A stretch of 64,000 nucleotides of DNA from Streptomyces montanisoli (GTDB taxonomy: Bacteria; Actinomycetota; Actinomycetes; Streptomycetales; Streptomycetaceae). Positions within the stretch are counted from its first letter, which is position 1; every line of letters starts with the position of its first letter. A program made the translations under genes and the position numbers. The notes beneath the pieces were generated by a model. The model saw only the letters and a list, made by a program, of their open reading frames with translations, made no database searches and was not told where the DNA came from. Location of the stretch: positions 28,418-92,417 of the forward strand of contig NZ_JAGIQL010000006.1 in assembly GCF_017813245.1 (NCBI RefSeq). The letters run 5' to 3'. Positions 7,610-15,405 of the stretch are shown here, piece by piece.

Positions 7610-7766
7610 GTGACGCAAATCCATCGCGTCACCCCGCTACCCGGTCACCAACACCGACATCAACCTCGCCGGCTTCGGCACAGCACCAGTGCCCTACGTC
7701 ACCGAGGACAACAACCAGCGACACGAGTACCTCCTGCTCTCCGACGTCGCCAGCCCCCTCGGCTGA
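7610..7766 (+). pseudogene. Decayed gene, sixth member of the island operon
   Basis: From a GTG at 7610 the frame reads V-T-Q-I-H-R-V-T-P, then must shift near 7635 to continue as YPVTNTDINLAGFGTAPVPY and RHEYLLLSDVASPLG before TGA at 7764-7766. Beyond that stop the same frame still contains plausible coding sequence (SDFTVDTAPAGGFIGPDP near 7890), so the original protein was probably longer. Not recognised. Confidence 0.45.
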
Positions 7767-8062
7767 TTCATGCCCCGCGCCCGCCGACCTGCACGAGCCG
7801 GGTATCCACGGCAGGCGCACGGTCAGGCTGTTCACCGACACCCCCACCACAGACGGCGCCCCACGCCGTCCGAACTCCGGCGCAGCGACTTCACCGTCGA
7901 CACCGCGCCCGCCGGTGGCTTCATCGGGCCAGACCCGAGCCGGACGTGAGAACTGTCCGGACCGGCCAGTCCCTGCGACGCCCATCACCCCATCGGAGAG
8001 CGGTGGATCTCCCCCATCGCCCCCGGAGCAGCAAGAGCCCCCTAACGGAGTGTCACGCACGG

Positions 8063-8084
8063 CTGTCCACCGATTGTCCACCGG
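8063..8084 (+). repeat. Paired 11-bp repeat, right member (possible integrase arm sites)
   Basis: Two adjacent units, CTGTCCACCGA and TTGTCCACCGG, have the same 11-bp period and orientation as the pair at 3815-3836. They lie about 100 bp inside the short att-like copy at 8179 and about 200 bp inside the tRNA. Interpretation as arm-type recombinase sites is inferred. Confidence 0.45.
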
Positions 8085-8178
8085 GACCCTTTGCGCAGCA
8101 TGATCCATCTCCCAGGCGCAAGGAAATGCCCAGGTCAGAGCGCTATATCGTCGGCCTCGTCACAGAAACCAAACCTCC

Positions 8179-8194
8179 GACCTACGCATTACGA
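8179..8194 (-). repeat. Third, short att-like copy of the tRNA-Thr anticodon region
   Basis: GACCTACGCATTACGA is identical to 8313-8328 inside tRNA-Thr and differs by one base from the left att copy. Flanking sequence does not match the tRNA. A 16-bp third copy suggests either the minimal crossover core of a second, nested insertion or a secondary site. Confidence 0.55.
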
Positions 8195-8251
8195 TGCACA
8201 GACAGGTGTGCCCGATTTTTTCGAGATTCCAAGGTCGCCTGAAGGCAAAAA

Positions 8252-8277
8252 CCCCAGGTCAAAGGCCTGACCTGGGG
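8252..8277 (-). terminator. Rho-independent terminator of tRNA-Thr
   Basis: A 10-bp perfect stem (CCCCAGGTCA, 8252-8261, with 8268-8277) and a 6-nt loop are followed, on the minus strand, by GTTTTTGCC. It lies 10 bp downstream of the tRNA 3' end. Confidence 0.85.
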
Positions 8278-8287
8278 CTCACTATGG

Positions 8288-8361
8288 AGCCGCCTTCGGG
8301 ATTCGAACCCGAGACCTACGCATTACGAGTGCGTTGCTCTGGCCAACTGAGCTAAGGCGGC
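8288..8361 (-). tRNA. tRNA-Thr (anticodon CGT)
   Basis: The minus strand folds as a full cloverleaf: acceptor GCCGCCT with AGGCGGC, D-arm GCTC/GAGC, anticodon stem ACGCA/TGCGT with loop CTCGTAA (anticodon CGT, reading ACG), and T-arm TCGGG-TTCGAAT-CCCGA. The discriminator base is T and CCA appears to be encoded (8285-8287). Its 3' half is duplicated at 3655-3697, so this is the attachment locus of an integrated element that left the tRNA intact. Confidence 0.97.
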
Positions 8362-8461
8362 TTGCGCTGGCGTGCACCATGGTGCGGTCAGCGGCCTCGC
8401 CAAGTCTACACAGTTTCCGGGGGTGCTCCGTCCACCCCCGCCCGTGGGGCGTTTGACCTGG

Positions 8462-10012
8462 TCAGGTGCATTTCTTGCCCTTTGCGGGGGGTGTGCCGTC
8501 CAGGAGGTACGTGTTGATCGCCGTGTCGATGCAGTCGCTGCCCCGGCCGTAGGCCGTGTGGCCGTCGCCCTCGTAGGTCAGGAGCCTGCCGGAGTCGAGC
8601 TGGGACGCGAGGGAGCGGGCCCACTTGTACGGGGTCGCCGGGTCGCGGGTCGTGCCGACCACGACGATCGGGGCCGCTCCCTTCGCCTCGATGCGGTGGG
8701 CGGTGCCGGTGGCCTTCGTGGGCCAGTACGTGCAGCTCAGGGACGCCCAGGCGAGGCCGTCGCCGAAGACAGGGGACGCCTTCTCGAAGGACGGCAGCGC
8801 CGCCTCGACCTGCTTGGGGCCCGTGAAGGCCGGCGGGAGGTCGAGGCAGTTCACGGCCGCGTTCGCGTACATCAGGTTCGAGTAGTGGCCGTCCGTGTCG
8901 CGCTCGTAGTACGAGTCGGCCAGCGCGAGCAGCAGCTCGCCGTCGCCCGTGAGTGCGCTGCGCAGGGCCTGGCGCAACCTCGGCCAGGCCGACTCGTCGT
9001 ACAGCGCCGCGATCACGCCCGTCGTGGCCAGCGACTCGGTCAGCTCCCGGCTCTGGCCCGTCGGCAGCGGCTTGCGGTCGAGGCGGTCGAAGAACTGGTG
9101 CAGGCGGTGCTCCACGTCCTGCACCGACTTCGTGCCCAGCGGGCACTGCTTGCCGCTGACGCAGTCCCGCGCGAACGATTCGAAGGCCGTCTCGAACCCG
9201 GCCGTCTGCTGCTCGTTGAGCTGCCGCGCCGACAGGGACGGGTCCATCGCGCCGTCCAGGACGATCCTGCCGGTGTTCTTCGGGAAGAGACCGGCGTACG
9301 TCGCGCCGAGGAACGTGCCGTACGACGCGCCGACGTACGAGAGTTTCTTGTCGCCGAGTACCGCGCGGAAGAGGTCCATGTCACGCGCCGCGTCCACCGT
9401 CGAGACGTGCGGCAGCAGCTTCGCCGAGTGCGCCTCGCAGCCCTGCGCGAACTTCTTGAAGGCCGCCGTGAGGTCCTTGACCTCCGCCGCGTCGTCCGGC
9501 GTCTGGTCGACCTCCGTGTACGCGTCCATCTGCTTGCCCGTCAGGCAGTCGACCGGCTCGCTGCCCGCGACGCCCCGCGGGTCCATGGCCGCCATGTCGT
9601 AGCGCGCCCTGACCTGCGCCGGGTAGCCGATCCCCGCGTAGCTCTCCAGGTACTGGATCGCGGAGCCGCCGGGGCCGCCCGGGTTGACGAGGAGCGAGCC
9701 GAGCCGCTTGCCGGGGCCCGTGGCCTTCTTGCGGGCGACCGCGAGCTTGATCTGCGTGCCGTTCGGCTTCGTGTAGTCCAGCGGCGCCTTCATCGTGGCG
9801 CACTGGAAGCCGGAGGCACCGCACGCGTGCCAGTTCAGCTTCTGGTCGTAGTACTTGGCCAGGGCCGCCTGGTCCACCGCTGCCGCCCCCGGGTTCGAAC
9901 CGGGCCCCGGGCCCGCGCCCGTATCGGGGTCCGAGGAACTGCAGCCGGACAGAAACAGCGCCGCCGCCGCGAGAGCGACGGCGGGTGTACGCAGCAGGCG
10001 CCTGGTGTCCAT
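8462..10012 (-). CDS. Secreted alpha/beta-hydrolase, tripeptidyl aminopeptidase (TAP) family lipoprotein
   Basis: The product is a 516-residue exported hydrolase. A signal sequence ends in the lipobox L-S-G-C at about residues 22-25, then comes a Gly/Pro/Ala linker, so it is probably membrane-anchored. The catalytic serine lies in G-A-S-Y-G, the oxyanion-region motif is LLVNPGGPGGS, the acid is in TTRDPATP and the histidine in GDGHTAYG, all characteristic of Streptomyces Tap/SlpD/SlpE peptidases with a C-terminal TAP-like domain. These enzymes remove N-terminal tripeptides from secreted or mycelial proteins. It is monocistronic, facing away from the tRNA. Confidence 0.92.
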   Translation of the reverse strand: MDTRRLLRTPAVALAAAALFLSGCSSSDPDTGAGPGPGSNPGAAAVDQAALAKYYDQKLNWHACGASGFQCATMKAPLDYTKPNGTQIKLAVARKKATGPGKRLGSLLVNPGGPGGSAIQYLESYAGIGYPAQVRARYDMAAMDPRGVAGSEPVDCLTGKQMDAYTEVDQTPDDAAEVKDLTAAFKKFAQGCEAHSAKLLPHVSTVDAARDMDLFRAVLGDKKLSYVGASYGTFLGATYAGLFPKNTGRIVLDGAMDPSLSARQLNEQQTAGFETAFESFARDCVSGKQCPLGTKSVQDVEHRLHQFFDRLDRKPLPTGQSRELTESLATTGVIAALYDESAWPRLRQALRSALTGDGELLLALADSYYERDTDGHYSNLMYANAAVNCLDLPPAFTGPKQVEAALPSFEKASPVFGDGLAWASLSCTYWPTKATGTAHRIEAKGAAPIVVVGTTRDPATPYKWARSLASQLDSGRLLTYEGDGHTAYGRGSDCIDTAINTYLLDGTPPAKGKKCT

Positions 10013-10149
10013 CCGGGGAGCCTAACCGGCAGGTCGCCGCCCACACCGGCATCGCCACGCGTACGGGTGACACCCGGATGGGTCCGCGGCGCGTCCCGCC
10101 CCGGGTGCGCCCCACCCCGGGCACACCTCGCCCCCGGGTGCGTCCGTGC

Positions 10150-11355
10150 TCAGCCCGCCCGCAGGGCCATCGCCATCGCCTCGACCGCGAGCAGCGGGGC
10201 GACATTGCGGTCCAGCGCCTCACGGCACGCGCCGATCGCCTCCATGCGGCGCAGCGTCCGCTCAGGCGTCGAGCCGGACGCGACGCGGTCCAGCGCGTCG
10301 CGCACGTCCTCGTTGGCCAGCGGCACCCTCGACCCCAGTTGCAGAGCCAGGACGTCGCGGTAGAAGCCGGTGAGGTCGGTGAGCGCCAGGTCGAGGCTGT
10401 CGCGCTGGGTGCGCGTCGACCGGCGTTTCTGGCGGTCGGCCAGCTCCTTCATGGCTCCCGCCGTGCCTCTCGGCATCCGGCCGCCCGACTGCGCGCCGAG
10501 CGCCGCCCGCAGTTCCTCCGTCTCCTTGGCGTCGACCTCCTCCGCGGCCTGCTTCGCGTCCTGCCCGGCCGCGTCGATCAGCTCCTGCGCCGCTCTGAGG
10601 CCCCCGCCCACGTCGTCCACGCGCAGCGGCAGGCGCAGGACCGTGGAGCGGCGGGCGCGCGCCCGTTCGTCGGTCGCCAGCCGCCGCGCACGCTCGATGT
10701 GCCCCTGGGTGGCGCGGGCCGCGGAACGCGCCGCCTCGGGCTCGATGCCGTCGCGTCTGATCAGCAGGTCCGCCACGGCGTCCACGGACGGCGTGCGCAG
10801 GACGAGGTGGCGGCAGCGCGAGCGGATCGTCGGCAGCACGTCCTCGACGGACGGGGCGCACAGCAGCCACACCGTGCGCGACGCGGGCTCCTCCACGCCC
10901 TTCAGCAGGACGTTGCCCGCGCCCTCGGTCAGCCGGTCGGCGTCCTCGAGGACGATGACCTGCCAGCGGCCGCCGGCGGGCGCGAGCTGGGCGCGCCGTA
11001 CGAGCTCGCGGGTCTCCTTCACGCCGATGGAGAGGAGGTCGGTGCGGACGATCTCCACGTCGGCGTGCGTGCCGACGAGCGTGGTGTGGCAGCCGTCGCA
11101 GAACCCGCAGCCCGGCTCACCGCCGAGCGCCCGGTCGGGGCTGACGCACTGGAGCGCCGCGGCGAACGCGCGCGCGGCCGTGTCCCTGCCCGCCCCCGGA
11201 GGGCCCGTGAACAGCCACGCGTGCGTCATCCTCGACGACTCCGGGGGCTCGGCGCCGGCCTTCACGGCCGTGACGAGGGCGTCCGCGTCGCGGGCCGCGG
11301 CCGCCAGCGACTCGTGGACCCGGTCCTGGCCGACCAGGTCGTCCCACACCGTCAT
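10150..11355 (-). CDS. holB: DNA polymerase III subunit delta'
   Basis: This 401-residue AAA+ protein is the clamp-loader delta-prime subunit. It begins with the family signature MTVWDDLVGQDRV and has a degenerate P-loop, F-T-G-P-P-G-A-G-R-D-T, with Arg in place of the ATP-binding Lys, as expected for the non-hydrolysing stator subunit. The zinc module is C-G-F-C-D-G-C with a distal Cys upstream. Sensor 1 and the SRC arginine finger appear in TIRSRCRHLVL. The C-terminal collar domain is helical. It sits just downstream of tmk on the same strand (137-bp gap), a very common bacterial arrangement. Confidence 0.92.
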   Translation of the reverse strand: MTVWDDLVGQDRVHESLAAAARDADALVTAVKAGAEPPESSRMTHAWLFTGPPGAGRDTAARAFAAALQCVSPDRALGGEPGCGFCDGCHTTLVGTHADVEIVRTDLLSIGVKETRELVRRAQLAPAGGRWQVIVLEDADRLTEGAGNVLLKGVEEPASRTVWLLCAPSVEDVLPTIRSRCRHLVLRTPSVDAVADLLIRRDGIEPEAARSAARATQGHIERARRLATDERARARRSTVLRLPLRVDDVGGGLRAAQELIDAAGQDAKQAAEEVDAKETEELRAALGAQSGGRMPRGTAGAMKELADRQKRRSTRTQRDSLDLALTDLTGFYRDVLALQLGSRVPLANEDVRDALDRVASGSTPERTLRRMEAIGACREALDRNVAPLLAVEAMAMALRAG

Positions 11356-11377
11356 ACGCCCTCCCCGCCTGCACCAC

Positions 11378-11404
11378 GTCTTCGACGTCTTCGACGTCCT
11401 CGAC
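11378..11404. repeat. Three 9-bp direct repeats between holB and tmk
   Basis: GTCTTCGAC, GTCTTCGAC and GTCCTCGAC lie head to tail just upstream of the holB start. They do not form a hairpin and have no obvious function. Confidence 0.6.
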
Positions 11405-11492
11405 CATTGTGGGGGCAGGGTCTGACAACGGGCCGCTGGCCCAGCACGTCAGCGGCGCCGGGCCAGCGGTCCCGAGACCGCGGCCCGCCCCG

Positions 11493-14400
11493 TCAGCGGC
11501 GCCGGCCCCCGCGGCGGCCGTTCGTCCCGTCGTCGTCCTCGTGCGGGCCGAGCAGCTCGTCCGCCAGCGTCGGCAGGTCGTCGAGCGGTGTCTCCTCCGC
11601 CCAGTCGGGGCGGCGGCGCGGCTCCGGGGCGGGAGCGTCGTCCTCGCCACGCCACTGCTCGTACGGCCGGTACTGCGGCATCTCGCGGGTGCGTTCGGCG
11701 GCGCCCTCGGGCCCGCCGCTCGGGAACGGCTCCGGCTCCCCGCCGTCCTGCTCCTGCCGCACCCTCGGCAGCACCGCCGTGTCGTCGGCCGGGTCGACCT
11801 GCGGCAGCAGCGTCGTCGTCTCCGCCGCGCGCTCGTCGGACGAGGCCGCCGGCACCGTGGCGTCCGCGTCCGTGAACCTCGGCAGCGTCGCCGTCTCCTC
11901 GTTGTCCGGGCTGTTCGACCCTTCGGACCTGTTCGGGCCGCCGGCATCGCGCTGCTCACGGCCCGAGCCGCCCGAGCCGCCCGAATCGCCGGAGCCGCCG
12001 GAGCCGCCGGAGTCGTCCGGGCCGCTCGCGTCGTCCGCGTCGTCGCCGCGGCCGTGCCTCTCCGGCTTCGCCTCGTCCTCGCCCGGCGCGGGCTGCTGGA
12101 CGATCGGAGTGCGCAGCGTCGTCTCGTTCGGCGACACGCCCGCTTCCTCGTGGCGCGTCTCCGTCTCCGCCGCGGACTCCTCGGCCTCCCGCCGCCGCGC
12201 CTCCTCCGCGCGCAGCAGTGCCTCTTCCGCCTTGCGCTGCTTCTCCAGGCGCCTGGCCGCGTCCTCCTTGCGCTGGCGCGCCTCCTCGGCGGCCCGCTCC
12301 TTCAGGCGCTCCTGCTCGGCCTCGTACGCCACACGCTCGGCCTCCCGCCGGCGTTCGGCCTCCTCGGCACGCTGCCGCGCCAGCTCCTCCTGGCGCTCGC
12401 GTTCGAGCCGCTCCTCCTCGGCCTTCCTGGCCTCTTCGGCGACCCGCCTGCGTTCCTCTTCCTCCGCGCGCCGCCGCTCCTCCTCGGCCTTGCGGCGCTC
12501 CTCCTCCTCGCGCCGCCTGGCCTCTTCCTCCTGGCGTGCGATCTCGCGCTTGCGCGCCTCCTCGAGCTCGCGGCGCTTGCGCTCCTCCTCCTCGGCACGC
12601 AGCCGCGCCAGCTCCTCCTGGCGCTCGCGTTCGAGGCGCTCCTCCTCCGCCTTCCTGGCGGCCTCGCGGGCGGCCTCTTCCTCCGCCCTGCGCCTGGCCT
12701 CCTCGATGGCGGCCTTCCGCGCCTCCTCCTGGGCCTTGATCTCGGCCTCGGAGAGCGGCAGCAGCTGGTCGAGCCGGTGGCGCGCCGCGGTCGTGACGGC
12801 CTCGGGCCCCTGGCCCGCGTCCACCACGAGGTAGCGGGCCGGGTCGGACGCCGCGAGCGTGAGGAATCCCGTACGTACACGCTGGTGGAACTCGGCGGGC
12901 TCCGACTCCAGCCGGTCCGGCGCCTCGGTGAAGCGCTCGCGCGCCGTCGCCGGGTCCACGTCGAGCAGCACCGTCAGGTGCGGGACGAGCCCCTGCGTGG
13001 CCCACCGCGAGATCCGCGCGATCTCGGTCGGTGACAGGTCGCGGCCCGCGCCCTGGTACGCCACGGACGAGTCGATGTAGCGGTCGGAGATGACGATGGC
13101 GCCGCGTTCGAGGGCGGGCCGGACGACGGAGTCGATGTGCTCCGCGCGGTCCGCCGCGTACAGCAGCGCCTCCGCGCGGTTGGACAGGCCCGCGCTCGAC
13201 ACGTCGAGCAGGATCGTCCGCAGCCGCTTGCCGACCGGCGTCGCGCCTGGCTCGCGCGTGACGACGACCTCGTGGCCCTTGGCCCTTATCCACTCGGCCA
13301 GCGCCTCGACCTGCGTCGACTTGCCCGCCCCGTCACCGCCCTCGACGGCGATGAAGAAGCCGGTCGCCGTGGTCGTCTGCACGGGGTCGGAGCCGCCGCG
13401 TACCGCGTCGAGCAGGTCCTGGCCGAGCGGCACGCCCGACCTGTCGTCCGTCTTGGCGAGGACGACGGCGGCGACGGGCAACAGCAGCGCGCCGACCAGC
13501 ATGAGCGTGAAGGCCGCGCCGCCGTGCGCGAAGACGAAGCCGCCGCTGGCGAGGTGGTGCGGGCCGATGGCCGCCGCCACGAGCGGGGCGACGATCGCGG
13601 CGAGCGCCATGAAGACCCGTACGACTGCCTGCAGGTGTTCGGTCACCCGGGCACGGCGCCGCTCCTCGGTCTCCAGCTCGACGAGCGTGTGGCCCGCGGC
13701 CGCCGCGACGCCCGCGGAGAAGCCGGCGAGCAGGGCGATGAACAGGACGGTCGCGGTGTCGGGCACGAGACCCATCACCAGGAGGGCGACGCCCGTGACC
13801 GCGATGGCGAGGACCATCAGCCGGTTGCGTGAGAACGTGGGCAGCACCTTGGGGCCGCGCCTGATGCCGACGGCCGTGCCACCGGTGAGGGCCAGCACCA
13901 GCAGCGCGAAGGCGACCGGGCCGCCGTCGAGGTCCCTGGCGTCCATGACGGCGACGGCGACGGCCGACGTGATGGCCGCGGCGATCGCGCCGCAGGCGAG
14001 CACGAGCACCGGCACCGCGCCCGTACGCCCGCGGTCGGCACCGGCGAAGAACCCGCGGATGCCACGCGGGGTGGCGGCCGCGCGCGCGGCGTTGCCGTCG
14101 GCCGCGGTGCTGCCGCCCGTCCCGGTGCTGCCGTCCGCCGTGGTGCTGCCGCCCGTCGCGGACGTGCCGCGTACGGGGAGGCGCAGCCCTTCGAGCGGGG
14201 AGCGCGGGCGCGGCGTCCTGCCGTCGGGCAGTTCGAGGAAGACCAGCGTGGACACCGACGCGGCGAAGAGACCGGCCGCCACGTACGAGGCGAGACCGAC
14301 CTGGTGCAGCGTGAACCACTGCACGCCCGTGCCGATCAGGTTGCTCACCAGGGTGGCCACGAGCAGGACGAACGCGGCGGCGGGCACCGCGAGGAACGAC

Positions 14401-15152
14401 GTGCGCAGCGACAGCCTGCGCAGCGCGTCCAGGTGGTCGGGGAGCGGGCGGACGGCGTCGCCCTCGGGGGGCGGCGGGGGCAGCAGCGCGGGCGCCGCGC
14501 TGTCCTTGGCGACCGTCCAGAAACGTTCCGCGACACCGGCGACGAAGACGGTGCCGAGCAGGATCCACAGGGCGCGATCCGGGGTCCAGTCGATCCAGAG
14601 CGGCGCGACGATCAGCAGCGCGAGGCGCACGGCGTCGGTGACGATCATCGTCCAGCGGCGGTCGAGCGGGCCGCCGTCGCGCGGCGGCTTGGACGCGCCC
14701 TTCGGCTTGGTGGCCTGGGGCTTGGTGGCGTCCTGTGTGCCCGACGCTTCCGGCTTGCCCGATGCACCCGGCGCTTCCGACGTCCCCGGCTTGCCCGATG
14801 CGCGCGGCTTGCCGCTGCCGGGCGCGAGGAGCGCGGACAGCGGGCCGAGGAGCACGGCCCCGAACAGCAGCGTCGCGACGACGCGCGCGCCGAACACGGC
14901 GGCCACCGCGAAGGCGACGCCGCGGTAACCGGGCCCGAACGACCCGTCGGCGATCGCCGCCTGGAGCGTCAGGACCACCAGGACGAGAACCGCGAGTACG
15001 TCACCGATACCGCCGGCGAACTGCGCACCCCACAACCGCCTCAGGGGCGGCAGGCGCAGCAGAGAACGCACCGCGCGCTCTCGTGAGTCCCCGGCAAGTG
15101 CGTCGTGGCCGGAGGTGGGGCTCCCGGCCGTTGGCTGCTCGGCTCGCGTCAT
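11493..15152 (-). CDS. tmk: Thymidylate kinase fused to an N-terminal MFS-like membrane domain and a coiled-coil tail
   Basis: The 1219-residue protein phosphorylates dTMP to dTDP. Residues about 30-590 are a multi-helix membrane region resembling a major facilitator transporter, broken by Ser/Gly/Pro- and Thr/Gly-rich loops. The kinase starts near residue 596 with FFIAVEGGDGAGKST (Walker A near 603-611), followed by the dTMP-binding VTREPGATPVG, the LID region and AIVISDRYIDSSVAYQGAGR. From about 800 to 1000 it is an uninterrupted Glu/Arg/Lys/Ala coiled coil (RAEEEERKRRELEEARKRE-like repeats), then an acidic, disordered tail with GSGGSGDSGGSGGSG. Typical thymidylate kinases have about 210 residues. 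I recall that such very long fused forms occur in streptomycetes, so the fusion is a lineage feature rather than an assembly error. The frame is continuous. Confidence 0.9.
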   Translation of the reverse strand: MTRAEQPTAGSPTSGHDALAGDSRERAVRSLLRLPPLRRLWGAQFAGGIGDVLAVLVLVVLTLQAAIADGSFGPGYRGVAFAVAAVFGARVVATLLFGAVLLGPLSALLAPGSGKPRASGKPGTSEAPGASGKPEASGTQDATKPQATKPKGASKPPRDGGPLDRRWTMIVTDAVRLALLIVAPLWIDWTPDRALWILLGTVFVAGVAERFWTVAKDSAAPALLPPPPPEGDAVRPLPDHLDALRRLSLRTSFLAVPAAAFVLLVATLVSNLIGTGVQWFTLHQVGLASYVAAGLFAASVSTLVFLELPDGRTPRPRSPLEGLRLPVRGTSATGGSTTADGSTGTGGSTAADGNAARAAATPRGIRGFFAGADRGRTGAVPVLVLACGAIAAAITSAVAVAVMDARDLDGGPVAFALLVLALTGGTAVGIRRGPKVLPTFSRNRLMVLAIAVTGVALLVMGLVPDTATVLFIALLAGFSAGVAAAAGHTLVELETEERRRARVTEHLQAVVRVFMALAAIVAPLVAAAIGPHHLASGGFVFAHGGAAFTLMLVGALLLPVAAVVLAKTDDRSGVPLGQDLLDAVRGGSDPVQTTTATGFFIAVEGGDGAGKSTQVEALAEWIRAKGHEVVVTREPGATPVGKRLRTILLDVSSAGLSNRAEALLYAADRAEHIDSVVRPALERGAIVISDRYIDSSVAYQGAGRDLSPTEIARISRWATQGLVPHLTVLLDVDPATARERFTEAPDRLESEPAEFHQRVRTGFLTLAASDPARYLVVDAGQGPEAVTTAARHRLDQLLPLSEAEIKAQEEARKAAIEEARRRAEEEAAREAARKAEEERLERERQEELARLRAEEEERKRRELEEARKREIARQEEEARRREEEERRKAEEERRRAEEEERRRVAEEARKAEEERLERERQEELARQRAEEAERRREAERVAYEAEQERLKERAAEEARQRKEDAARRLEKQRKAEEALLRAEEARRREAEESAAETETRHEEAGVSPNETTLRTPIVQQPAPGEDEAKPERHGRGDDADDASGPDDSGGSGGSGDSGGSGGSGREQRDAGGPNRSEGSNSPDNEETATLPRFTDADATVPAASSDERAAETTTLLPQVDPADDTAVLPRVRQEQDGGEPEPFPSGGPEGAAERTREMPQYRPYEQWRGEDDAPAPEPRRRPDWAEETPLDDLPTLADELLGPHEDDDGTNGRRGGRRR

Positions 15153-15405
15153 CCGCCCAGCCTATCCGCAGCCGTTGGCCCACCGGAGGTCCTGTCCGTA
15201 CAAATGAACCAATCCCCATGCCCCATTGGAGGGACAGGGGCCCGCCGCGCCCCGTCTCGCCGGGCACGCGCGTGCGTGTCGCCTTGCGTGCGGCGACGCC
15301 CTGCCCGTGCGGCTACGGCGTGTTCATACGAAAACGGCGCATTCGTGCGGATGGGGACACCCGTACGAACGCGCCGTCACGACGCCGGCCGTCATCCCAT
15401 GGCCG

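Larger units (their letters stand above)
7767..8250. other. Right end of the tRNA-Thr island, no intact gene
   Basis: No intact coding sequence is visible. The stretch contains coding debris continuing from the decayed gene to about 7950, the paired repeat at 8063-8084, the short extra att-like copy at 8179-8194, and locally AT-richer DNA (GATTTTTTCGAG near 8214). Confidence 0.5.

Noticed and set aside
8372..12834. Long plus-strand frames opposite the TAP peptidase, holB and tmk
   Set aside because: Low-complexity Arg/Ala/Ser products, no starts with Shine-Dalgarno, and known genes on the opposite strand.
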